Source: a virus. Taken from it: a stretch of DNA of 51,223 nucleotides. The stretch is taken from IMG/VR virus record IMGVR_UViG_3300023184_000174, positions 1 to 51,223 of that record; one strand, written 5' to 3'. Made by a program: the position numbers and the translations under genes. The notes beneath the pieces were generated by a model that was not told the origin of the DNA, ran no database searches, and worked only from the letters and a program-made list of their open reading frames with translations. The first letter of the stretch is position 1. Every line of letters begins with the position of its first letter. Below, piece by piece: positions 45,501 to 51,223 of the stretch.

Positions 45501-46452
45501 TCCGTATATGGGTCGTCAGGCACAACGTAATATGGTTGTAAAATCATTGCGTTCAGCTATTGACACTAATACTGATATCCGTGATGAAGATAACTTCTTC
45601 AACTTAATGGCTACACCTAACTATCCAGAATTACAACCTAACATGGTTGTATTGAATGCAGATCGTGGTGAGACAGGTTATATAATTGGTGATACACCAA
45701 TGAGATTGCCTCCAAGTGCTACTGCTATTCAAGCATGGGCAACTAACGCCGCAGGTGCAACAAGCACAGGCGAAGAAGGTTGTGTAACACGTAACACATA
45801 TTTAGGTTTGTTCTATCCAAGTGGTATAACAAGTGACCTAAGTGGTAACTTAGTTGCTGTTCCTCCAAGTCACATGATGTTGCGTACATTCTTGAAGAAT
45901 GACACAATCAGCTATCCTTGGTTAGCAGCAGCGGGCACACGCCGCGGTATCATTGACAATGCTACAAACATTGGTTATATTGATTCAGCTACTGGTGAGT
46001 TTGTTACTACTAAGACACAAATTGGTATTCGTGATGTATTGTACATTAACTTTATCAATCCATTAGTATTCTTTACTGGTGTTGGCTTACTAAATTACGG
46101 TAATAAGACAAGTTACAACAGTTCTAGTGCATTAGATAGAGTTAACGTTGCACGACTAATTGCTTATGTACGTAGACAATTAACATTGGCAGCAAGACCG
46201 TTTGTATTTGAACCTAACGATGCATTGACACGTAATCAAATTGCAGGTGTTGTTCAAACATTAATGGTAGATTTGGTCGCTAAACGCGGTATCTATGATT
46301 ACTTGGTAATTTGTGACGAAAGTAACAATACACCAGCAAGAATAGATAGAAATGAACTTTGGATTGACGTTGCACTTGAACCAGTGAAAGCTGCTGAATT
46401 CATTTACATCCCGGTTCGTGTTCTAAACACAGGTGAGATAGCATCATTATAA
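42592..46452 (+). CDS. 18: Tail sheath protein (gp18), unusually long
   Basis: 1286 aa, about twice T4 gp18 (659 aa). The sheath N-terminus (MALTSPGVEVTIIDQSQY, Y-G-T-P ... G-Y-E-L-N-E-Y-G-L-L-A-A-Y) and the C-terminal sheath core are present: D-N-F-F-N-L-M-A-T-P-N-Y-P, G-T-R-R-G-I-I-D-N, I-N-F-I-N-P-L-V-F-F, V-N-V-A-R-L-I-A-Y-V-R-R and the last A-A-E-F-I-Y-I-P-V-R-V-L-N-T-G-E-I. Between about 125 and 830 are beta-rich segments with Y-W-L-D-T and L-W-I-N-T type motifs and a G-x-V-x-A-E-T-T-Y-Y module shared with the 424-aa virion protein. These would decorate the outer surface of the contractile sheath. Confidence 0.92.
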   Translation: MALTSPGVEVTIIDQSQYLPAAAGSVPLVVLATAQNKANPTGTGVAPATTAANANKLYQVTSQRDLVSLYGTPFFYTTTAGTPIQGYELNEYGLLAAYSLLGVTNRCYVLRADIDLASLVGQTARPTGAPADGAYWLDTLTSTWGINVFNATTGQFAPAAPIVISDAASLTGGGYPLDSIGNIGDYAVNATVPGTGGPVATHQFFLKNYNNTWVPLGSVEWLESIPTIQGTVSNPTLVATNTFTINVSGIYNIVVEVPADNTVAGVASAINELGLGIISARVVSGRLLIYSVQTSTSNGYFSITNTTGTPATAMGLPLSTNVYQPLLQYGTSSQMPLWSSSQTTPRPTGSIWMKIGSSGNGLEPIVSRYSTTTASWVAKSVSLAQSDWAVTATLDPSGGALIAAGEVYGQYNFNGQFNSGPVYLWERLATGPTVVTGTTTDVVFSGLTSSTSCTATTASSDQITVTSSADFNINDPVVFTGSVFGNVVAETTYYILTKPTGTAVTISATPGGSTFALADATGTMTMANPDVYLYVQVSRPGSANLSTTYSFVVEDGMDSTDFVTAWQSAGIPNTSASITTDGSIQLQHTLGGVIVMNDIIQTTGALEGYPAGILDQAGFIVGETPFTKYGNSSNLTFTSVTPDSTNSATGTGATVTIRGSYEKYVLYGPGVATAGTGYAIGDQLTFLGTQLGGTSPENDLVVQVTGISGGGPTGPVTSTAWVSGTPSIDYSVQCSNWIALDFTANEGAPVANPTNGTNWFYSVIDQVDIMVQANGQWNGYRNVNYDSTGFPSATGSNATDPNGPIIAATEPTTQSDGTALVYGDLWINTTDLEVYPVINRWQSVAGVDAWVLIDNADQTSSQGVAFYDARWGSSGAINPVDDPIPTIKSLLISDYIDLDAPNPAAYPTGMLLFNTRRSGYNVKEFMTGYFTSANYPNAGPYDAGDPTNANNLPEFSYTWVSQSGLQSNGSPYMGRQAQRNMVVKSLRSAIDTNTDIRDEDNFFNLMATPNYPELQPNMVVLNADRGETGYIIGDTPMRLPPSATAIQAWATNAAGATSTGEEGCVTRNTYLGLFYPSGITSDLSGNLVAVPPSHMMLRTFLKNDTISYPWLAAAGTRRGIIDNATNIGYIDSATGEFVTTKTQIGIRDVLYINFINPLVFFTGVGLLNYGNKTSYNSSSALDRVNVARLIAYVRRQLTLAARPFVFEPNDALTRNQIAGVVQTLMVDLVAKRGIYDYLVICDESNNTPARIDRNELWIDVALEPVKAAEFIYIPVRVLNTGEIASL

Positions 46453-46460
46453 TAAGCTAG

Positions 46461-46482
46461 GATAACCCCGCAAGGGGTTATC
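46461..46482 (+). terminator. GCAA-tetraloop hairpin after gp18
   Basis: GATAACCCC / GGGGTTATC, a 9-bp stem closed by a GCAA (GNRA) loop. No clear T-run. Likely 3'-end of the sheath mRNA or a partial terminator. Confidence 0.7.
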
Positions 46483-46493
46483 TGTTTATTTAA

Positions 46494-46501
46494 GATAAAT
46501 A
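46494..46501 (+). promoter_or_regulatory. Late promoter for gp19
   Basis: GATAAATA, 22 nt before the tail tube start codon, with an AGGAGA RBS between. Confidence 0.7.
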
Positions 46502-46523
46502 AGATTAACAGGAGATATATAAA

Positions 46524-47156
46524 ATGGCAACAGCCTCACAATCATTGTTCAACATGACAGTAGCATCTGATAATGCCGGTGGCAATCAGGGCTTACTAAT
46601 GCCAAAACTACAATTCAGATTCAGAGTAAACTTTTTGAATTTCGGGACAGACACAAGTACAGTAGAATTAACTAAACAAGTTATTGATTGTTCAAGACCA
46701 AACGTACAGTTCCAAGAAATTACACTACCAGTATACAATTCAACAATGTATTTGGCAGGTAAATATGCTTGGCAAACATTGTCAGTCAACATTCGTGATG
46801 ACGCTTCAGGCAGTGTTTCAAGATTAGTTGGACAACAACTACAGAAACAATTAGACTTTGTTGAAATGGCAAGTGCTGCTTCAGGTCAAGACTATAAATT
46901 CCAAACTAATATTGAAATATTAGACGGTGGCAATGGTGCAAATGCTCCTGTAGTATTAGAGACTTGGGAATGCTATGGTTGTTTCTTGCAAACAGCTAAC
47001 TACAACACATTGAACTATGGTACAAGTGATGTAGTAACAATTTCATTGACAATTCGTTTTGATAATGCAATTCAATCTGCAATTGGTTCTGGCGTCGGTG
47101 CTACTATCGGCAGAACAGCAGGTTCATTATCTACAGGTATTGGCGCAGGCGGTTAA
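46524..47156 (+). CDS. 19: Tail tube protein (gp19)
   Basis: 210 aa. The order L-M-P-K-L-Q-F-R-F-R-V-N-F, C-S-R-P-N-V-Q-F-Q-E-I-T-L-P-V-Y-N-S and Y-A-G-K-Y-A-W-Q-type (LAGKYAWQTLSVNIRDD) is typical for T4-type tube subunits, with a C-terminal strand V-T-I-S-L-T-I-R-F-D-N-A. A Gly/Ala-rich tail is added, making it longer than T4 gp19 (163 aa). Forms the inner tube inside the gp18 sheath. Confidence 0.92.
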   Translation: MATASQSLFNMTVASDNAGGNQGLLMPKLQFRFRVNFLNFGTDTSTVELTKQVIDCSRPNVQFQEITLPVYNSTMYLAGKYAWQTLSVNIRDDASGSVSRLVGQQLQKQLDFVEMASAASGQDYKFQTNIEILDGGNGANAPVVLETWECYGCFLQTANYNTLNYGTSDVVTISLTIRFDNAIQSAIGSGVGATIGRTAGSLSTGIGAGG

Positions 47157-47165
47157 TAATTAACA

Positions 47166-47173
47166 CTAAATAA
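47166..47173 (+). promoter_or_regulatory. Late promoter for tube-like protein
   Basis: CTAAATAA, 9 nt before the next ATG and without a Shine-Dalgarno. Confidence 0.55.
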
Positions 47174-47182
47174 ATCTAGACT

Positions 47183-48442
47183 ATGGCTGGATTTTTTGAA
47201 AACTTACTTCAAGGCGCCGCCGGAACATTTTTCGGCGGCGATTACCTACGGGATTATACTCATGCTAGTAAGACATTTAGACCCAATTCATATCAAAACG
47301 CTCCCAAGTTTAAATATCTATTTCATACTTACTTTGAAATAAATACAGCCGCATACGGGCAAAATGTAAATACAGGATCTAATTTTGGGCTACTAGTTAA
47401 AACAGTAAAACTTCCTAGCTTTAACTTTGAAGTAGCAGTAATGAATCAATACAATCGTAAAAGATTGATTCAATCAAAAATAAAATATGATGCTATAGAT
47501 ATTACTTTCCATGACGATCACGGCACATCAACTAATACTCCTAATGCAGGTGGTACAATAAGAAGTTTGTGGAAAGCATATTACAATTACTATTACGCTG
47601 ATGGCACGGTACCCCAGGTTGTATTGCCGGGTACTCCGGGCACTCCACCTAGACAATTAGTTAGTGGTGCATATCCATTTTCTACAGATGCTACCTACAA
47701 TGATCGTAATCAATATAAACCTTCCATAACAGGAAATAATAATTGGGGATATACAGGTGACTCTCCTGATCCATCTGGTTCAAAAATACCTTTCTTTAAA
47801 CGAATAACAGTATTCGGGTTGAGCCAACATAACTGGACAGCTTACACATTAATTAACCCAATTATAACGAAATTCACACATGATACGTATGACTATTCAC
47901 AAGGCAATGGTACTATGGAACATCAAATGTCTGTTGATTATGAAACCGTAGTTTACAATGAAGGTGGATTAGATGGTAAAACTCCCGGCAACATTGTTAC
48001 TGGTTTTGGTGATGATGCTAATTATGATAGAACACCTAGTCCAATAATGAAACCCGGTGCTAATAGAAATATATTAGGTCAAGGTGGATTACTAGATGCA
48101 GCAGGTGGTATTATTAATAATTTAACACCTGATCCAAATACAGGACAAGTAAATCTATTAGGTGCCATTCAAACAGCAGGCACTGCATATAACACATTTA
48201 AAAATACTAATTTAGGCAGTCTGGTTAAATCAGAACTTACAGCCGGTATAATAAATGCAGTTGGAAAAACTCCTAATAGAAATTTAACTGTTAGTACACC
48301 TATATTTGGTGCAACACCTCAAACTAGCGGAACTGCTGGCGCACCAGCTAGCAATGCACAATCTACCCCTCAACAAGTTGGTGGAAATCCTTATGCAGGT
48401 ACTAGTAATAGTGGAGTTACTAACGCACCTCGTGGCAGATAA
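47183..48442 (+). CDS. Tail-tube-related structural protein
   Basis: 419 aa. Residues 40-130 share the tube-fold pattern with gp19: F-K-Y-L-F-H-T-Y-F-E-I-N ... L-V-K-T-V-K-L-P-S-F-N-F-E-V-A-V-M-N-Q-Y-N-R-K-R ... I-T-F-H-D-D. The C-terminal 150 residues are Gly/Asn/Pro/Thr-rich. Position after gp19 and the tube fold suggest a tube initiator or cap (role of T4 gp54 or gp48), but I cannot tell which. No RBS, start 9 nt after a late promoter. Confidence 0.7.
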   Translation: MAGFFENLLQGAAGTFFGGDYLRDYTHASKTFRPNSYQNAPKFKYLFHTYFEINTAAYGQNVNTGSNFGLLVKTVKLPSFNFEVAVMNQYNRKRLIQSKIKYDAIDITFHDDHGTSTNTPNAGGTIRSLWKAYYNYYYADGTVPQVVLPGTPGTPPRQLVSGAYPFSTDATYNDRNQYKPSITGNNNWGYTGDSPDPSGSKIPFFKRITVFGLSQHNWTAYTLINPIITKFTHDTYDYSQGNGTMEHQMSVDYETVVYNEGGLDGKTPGNIVTGFGDDANYDRTPSPIMKPGANRNILGQGGLLDAAGGIINNLTPDPNTGQVNLLGAIQTAGTAYNTFKNTNLGSLVKSELTAGIINAVGKTPNRNLTVSTPIFGATPQTSGTAGAPASNAQSTPQQVGGNPYAGTSNSGVTNAPRGR

Positions 48443-48445
48443 ATA
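48438..48445 (+). promoter_or_regulatory. Late promoter overlapping a stop codon
   Basis: GATAAATA contains the TAA stop of the tube-like gene; next ATG is 20 nt downstream. Confidence 0.65.
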
Positions 48446-48465
48446 GTATAAACTATTAATTTATT

Positions 48466-48825
48466 ATGCCACAAATATTAGATCAACGAACATCAATGGA
48501 TCAAACAGTTAGAATATTTGATTCATTCTATGCTATCACTTTAACTATAAACGGAAACGAATATGACATTGTTCGTGGTTATTTTGTATCAATTTGTGCT
48601 ACAAAAAATATTGCAAATAACTTCACTGCGGTATTATTCAGAATATCACAAGAAACCGGAATAGATGCATTGGATTTATTAGACCAAGTTAAAGGCAAAA
48701 AAAAGATGGAGATGAATCAAATTTTTGCTTACTATATGAATAGTTTCAAAAGCAAAACATCTCTCTATGGTATAGGTACAGTACCAAAACCAAACCTTCC
48801 CGTAGCACGTAACATTGTGCAATAA
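48466..48825 (+). CDS. Conserved tail-region hypothetical protein, 119 aa
   Basis: 119 aa. Alpha/beta: V-R-I-F-D-S-F-Y, I-V-R-G-Y-F-V-S-I, helix A-N-N-F-T-A-V-L-F-R-I-S-Q-E-T-G, and a Lys-rich turn then helix M-N-Q-I-F-A-Y-Y-M-N-S-F-K. Length and position between tail tube and head-completion genes suggest an assembly factor. No Shine-Dalgarno. Family not recognised. Confidence 0.7.
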   Translation: MPQILDQRTSMDQTVRIFDSFYAITLTINGNEYDIVRGYFVSICATKNIANNFTAVLFRISQETGIDALDLLDQVKGKKKMEMNQIFAYYMNSFKSKTSLYGIGTVPKPNLPVARNIVQ

Positions 48826-48827
48826 TC

Positions 48828-49265
48828 ATGGCTAACTGGGCACAAGGCATATATACTCCTAAAAACCCACACAAATATGTAGGGAAACATAACCCTAAAT
48901 ATAGATCAGGTTGGGAATTAACATTTATGACCTTCTGTGATACACATAAAAATGTAACACATTGGGCTAGTGAATCAATGTCTATTCCATATCGTAGTCC
49001 ATTAGACGGTAAAGTGCATAAATACATACCAGACTTCTTTGTTGTTTATCAAAACAAGTATGGAAAAGCAATTGCTGAAGTTGTAGAGATTAAACCCAAA
49101 AAACAAAGTTTAATAGAAAGTCGTGCAGCAAGCGCAAGAGATAGGGCCGTAGTTGCTGTAAATCATGCTAAGTGGGCAGCTGCCACAGCATATTGTAAAA
49201 TGCAAGGGTTTGCATTTAGAGTCATAACTGAGGATGACCTTTTTAGAAATGGTACACGAAAGTAA
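48828..49265 (+). CDS. 4: Head completion protein (gp4-like, nuclease fold)
   Basis: 145 aa. Y-T-P-K-N-P-H-K-Y-V-G ... Y-R-S-G-W-E-L-T-F-M-T-F-C-D, W-A-S-E-S-M-S-I-P-Y, D-G-K-V-H-K-Y-I-P-D-F-F-V and V-E-I-K-P-K-K-Q match T4-type gp4. The E ... PDF ... E-I-K set is a PD-(D/E)XK-type active site. gp4 (50/65) finishes DNA-filled heads before tail joining; some T4-like forms are proposed to trim DNA ends. Confidence 0.85.
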   Translation: MANWAQGIYTPKNPHKYVGKHNPKYRSGWELTFMTFCDTHKNVTHWASESMSIPYRSPLDGKVHKYIPDFFVVYQNKYGKAIAEVVEIKPKKQSLIESRAASARDRAVVAVNHAKWAAATAYCKMQGFAFRVITEDDLFRNGTRK

Positions 49266-49272
49266 CTAAATA
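49266..49272 (+). promoter_or_regulatory. Late promoter adjacent to gp16 start
   Basis: CTAAATA ends 5 nt before ATG 49278; no RBS. Predicts a leaderless late mRNA. Confidence 0.5.
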
Positions 49273-49277
49273 CTTTT

Positions 49278-49754
49278 ATGACCAAAAAACTAGAAGAACT
49301 CTTTGAACTTCCCCAAAATGAAATAGACACTTTGGCAAAACCGACGCCAGAGAACGCACAAGAAATCACTACCGAAGCATTAGATAGTCTAACAAAAATA
49401 GAACAAGCATTACCCCAAGTACGTGGTTTAGAAGCCGCTGACGATGAGATGGATAGTCTTGCCACATTAGCACAAGATAGCTATAAAGACTTGATGGACT
49501 TGGGAATGCAAGTTGATAGTAGATATGCTAGTGAGATATTCAATGTTGCTGGAACTATGCTAGGACATGCTATCACAGCAAAGACTGCTAAACTAAATAA
49601 GAAGTTAAAGATGATTGATTTGCAACTAAAAAAAGCGCAATTAGATCAAAAAGCTGCAAGCAAGACTGAAGAAATTGAAGCTACCCCATTAGGTGAAGGT
49701 AGAGAACTTGACAGAAACGAACTGCTTAAGATGTTGGCAGCAAAATCCGACTAA
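49278..49754 (+). CDS. 16: Terminase small subunit (gp16-like)
   Basis: 158 aa. An acidic N-terminus (LEELFELPQNEID), then two long helices: D-S-L-A-T-L-A-Q-D-S-Y-K-D-L-M-D-L-G-M ... R-Y-A-S-E-I-F-N-V-A-G-T-M-L-G-H-A-I-T-A-K, and a Lys-rich coiled coil K-L-N-K-K-L-K-M-I-D-L-Q-L-K-K-A, typical of T4-type gp16. It regulates the large terminase in packaging. T4 has gene 17 directly downstream; here gp17 is not next, so the packaging genes have been split. Confidence 0.82.
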   Translation: MTKKLEELFELPQNEIDTLAKPTPENAQEITTEALDSLTKIEQALPQVRGLEAADDEMDSLATLAQDSYKDLMDLGMQVDSRYASEIFNVAGTMLGHAITAKTAKLNKKLKMIDLQLKKAQLDQKAASKTEEIEATPLGEGRELDRNELLKMLAAKSD

Positions 49755-49757
49755 AAA

Positions 49758-49765
49758 GATAAATA
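49758..49765 (+). promoter_or_regulatory. Late promoter
   Basis: GATAAATA, 20 nt before ATG 49786, followed by a CAGGAA RBS. Confidence 0.65.
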
Positions 49766-49785
49766 ATATATACAGGAATAAAAAC

Positions 49786-50415
49786 ATGCGAAGCCTTAAA
49801 CATTTCATTGTTGAAAGTATACATACTTACAAGTATACTATCAAAATTGCCGGCACCATTGATAAAAACTTTTTAGATATGTTTAAGTACAATCTAACCA
49901 AGTTTGACCCAGTGGAAATCAGTGAACCAAAGTCTACCCCGATACAGAAGTCACCATATGGATTTCCTAATTTAGAGAATGAAAGCGTAACATTGATTAA
50001 AGTTGAGTTTAGATACCCAGCTACAGAGCCAATGGTACAACAACTTGCTCAACTATGTGGATACAATGTTAACATGGTGCGTATGGTATCAACACACTTT
50101 GATGATAGCATTGACGCTGAGATGGCCGGCTATGAGAATGAAATGAAAAATAGTCCATTACTTGACAAAGAAGAAATGGGTCAACAGCCAGACGCTAAAC
50201 AAGCAAGCAAGGCATATGGAGATTCATATTTAACTTCAATCAAAGATCAAGCTAAAGAGTCTAAGATTGATATTCCATATGCAGGAACAAAAACAAAAGA
50301 TGCGTTTGACCCGTTCAAGCCATATTTAGATGATAAGAAGTTGGGTGATAAGAGTCCAATGACTACTATCAAAATGCCACCAAAGCCAAAAACTGGCGCA
50401 GCATATAATCGTTAA
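49786..50415 (+). CDS. Conserved late hypothetical protein, 209 aa
   Basis: 209 aa from ATG 49786; an upstream ATG at 49693 would lie inside gp16 and before the late promoter, so it is rejected. N-terminus MRSLKHFIVESI then an alpha/beta part (YTIKIAGTIDKNFLDMFKYN, TPIQKSPYGFPNLEN, VTLIKVEFRYPATEP). C-terminal half is Lys/Asp/Pro-rich and probably disordered. A late unit of two with the truncated gene at the end of the window. Function unknown. Confidence 0.75.
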   Translation: MRSLKHFIVESIHTYKYTIKIAGTIDKNFLDMFKYNLTKFDPVEISEPKSTPIQKSPYGFPNLENESVTLIKVEFRYPATEPMVQQLAQLCGYNVNMVRMVSTHFDDSIDAEMAGYENEMKNSPLLDKEEMGQQPDAKQASKAYGDSYLTSIKDQAKESKIDIPYAGTKTKDAFDPFKPYLDDKKLGDKSPMTTIKMPPKPKTGAAYNR

Positions 50416-50425
50416 GGAAAACAAA

Positions 50426-51223
50426 ATGGATATCAGAGATATATTAAAATCATTTGACAGCTTATCAGAAGCAAAAACTACTACTGATAAAGGCGTAACA
50501 ACCCACAAGGGTGATTATGGTCGTGAGTTTGACACGGATGAAGAAGGCAATGCAGTAGTTAAAAAAGTAAAAAGCACAGAGCCTAAGCCAAAAGGTCGTC
50601 GCCCAGATCCTGATAGACCTAAGTTAGGAAAAGATGATCCCAAGAATAAAAAAGTAGGTGATCTATTTGGTCGTACAACAGGTGCAGTGCCAAAAGGTAA
50701 AAAAGGTACTGTAATCTCAGGTAAAGCACAAAGTCACTCTGATAATAAAAAAGATGACGGAACCGGAGATGAAGAACCTACATCTAAAAAAAGTTTAAAA
50801 GAATATTTTGATCAAATGGATGAAGCATTGTATGAAGCAGCACTAGCAGTACAACCATTGCCTGCTACGCCACAACAAAAGCAACAACAACAAATGGCAG
50901 GAAAACCATCATACTTAATTAAAGATCCTGCCAATCCACAAGCAGCAATTACTACACAAAGTCAAGCTGTAGTAGATGCAGCTAAGAATGGTACAATGTC
51001 AATGCAGAAGCCGGGCGCTGCTCCTACAGCACCAGGTGCTACACCAGCAGCAGGCGCAGGTTCACAAGTTAAGCCAATGGAAGAAGGCGAATTAGATGAA
51101 ATGTGGGGCAATCCATATGATGATGACAAGGTTGATGCTATCAATGCTGCCAACCCACCAAAAGCACCATCAGGTCAACCTAATCGTATGACACCTAAGC
51201 CAGCAACGCAGGTTGCTTCAGCA
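50426..51223 (+). CDS. Late hypothetical protein, truncated by window end
   Basis: At least 266 codons from ATG 50426 (AAGGAAA upstream), still open at the last base. Low-complexity: Lys/Asp/Gly-rich first third (KPKGRRPDPDRPKLGK), a helical patch (LKEYFDQMDEALYEAALAVQ), Gln-run, then Ala/Pro/Gly-rich and an acidic E-E-G-E-L-D-E-M-W. Probably a disordered virion-associated or scaffold-like protein. The same style (acidic, Gln/Pro-rich) is seen in the truncated first gene of the window, but no alignment can be claimed. Confidence 0.65.
   Translation, partial: MDIRDILKSFDSLSEAKTTTDKGVTTHKGDYGREFDTDEEGNAVVKKVKSTEPKPKGRRPDPDRPKLGKDDPKNKKVGDLFGRTTGAVPKGKKGTVISGKAQSHSDNKKDDGTGDEEPTSKKSLKEYFDQMDEALYEAALAVQPLPATPQQKQQQQMAGKPSYLIKDPANPQAAITTQSQAVVDAAKNGTMSMQKPGAAPTAPGATPAAGAGSQVKPMEEGELDEMWGNPYDDDKVDAINAANPPKAPSGQPNRMTPKPATQVASA

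Noticed and set aside
1-51223. tRNA or rRNA genes
   Set aside because: I looked in the intergenic stretches for cloverleaf-like patterns (T-arm GTTCRA with matching acceptor stems) and saw none convincing; no rRNA-like sequence. A tRNAscan run would be decisive.

Overview
The window looks like part of a T4-type (Straboviridae/Kyanoviridae-like) myovirus genome, with a low GC content judged by eye. The T4 core genes recognisable from protein sequence are gp32, UvsX, UvsY (probable), UvsW, gp62 (tentative), gp61 primase, gp41 helicase, gp1 dNMP kinase, gp13, gp14, gp15, gp16, gp4, gp18 and gp19. Late genes carry a T4-type late element (GATAAATA / CTAAATA). Early genes carry near-perfect sigma70 promoters (TTGACA-17-TATAAT), so the host is most likely a proteobacterium-like cell. 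The gene set (2OG oxygenase, IscA, MazG, N/T/G-rich fibre proteins) resembles marine and freshwater T4-like phages. The host cannot be named from this sequence.

Layout. 1-2.4 kb: end of a structural-type gene and a GIY-YIG homing endonuclease. 2.4-6.4 kb: recombination block (gp32, BPSL0761-like protein, UvsX, UvsY). 6.5-10.7 kb: early region of small genes, most with their own copy of one conserved promoter/leader cassette, including a secreted SleB-type lysin and an AAA+ ATPase. 10.7-14.7 kb: 2OG oxygenase, UvsW, a leaderless-looking gene, gp62-like and a zinc-finger protein. 14.65-19.05 kb: a tightly coupled array of about 18 tiny genes made of two paralogous families, one ending in F-x-L-R-W-x and one ending in F-G-V-E-E. 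19.05-20.2 kb: a DnaQ-like exonuclease coupled to a 203-aa protein that carries the catalytic motifs of the bacterial DNA polymerase III alpha (DnaE) palm. 20.2-21.4 kb: two minus-strand genes (HNH endonuclease, hypothetical). 21.4-26.1 kb: structural protein, primase, helicase and a ligase-like nucleotidyltransferase-fold protein. 26.2-34.8 kb: virion and fibre genes, IscA, a PD-(D/E)XK nuclease and an XhlA-like membrane protein. 34.8-38.3 kb on the minus strand: Nudix hydrolase, gp15 and gp14. 38.4-51.2 kb: early gene, MazG, gp13, dNMP kinase, HNH, a very large gp18 sheath, gp19, a tube-like protein, gp4, gp16 and two further late proteins, the last cut by the window edge.

How it works together. 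Early sigma70 promoters would fire first and express small accessory proteins. Recombination and replication genes sit in operons with 1-4 nt overlaps. Late elements then switch on virion genes. Several genes start within a few bases of their promoter and lack a Shine-Dalgarno, which suggests leaderless mRNAs.

Most unusual points: the two-family small-gene array whose conserved C-terminal codons double as the next gene's ribosome binding site; the compact DnaE-like palm protein beside an epsilon-like exonuclease; the repeated early promoter cassette with stop codons embedded in its -35 box; and shared 5' leaders on two unrelated homing endonucleases.
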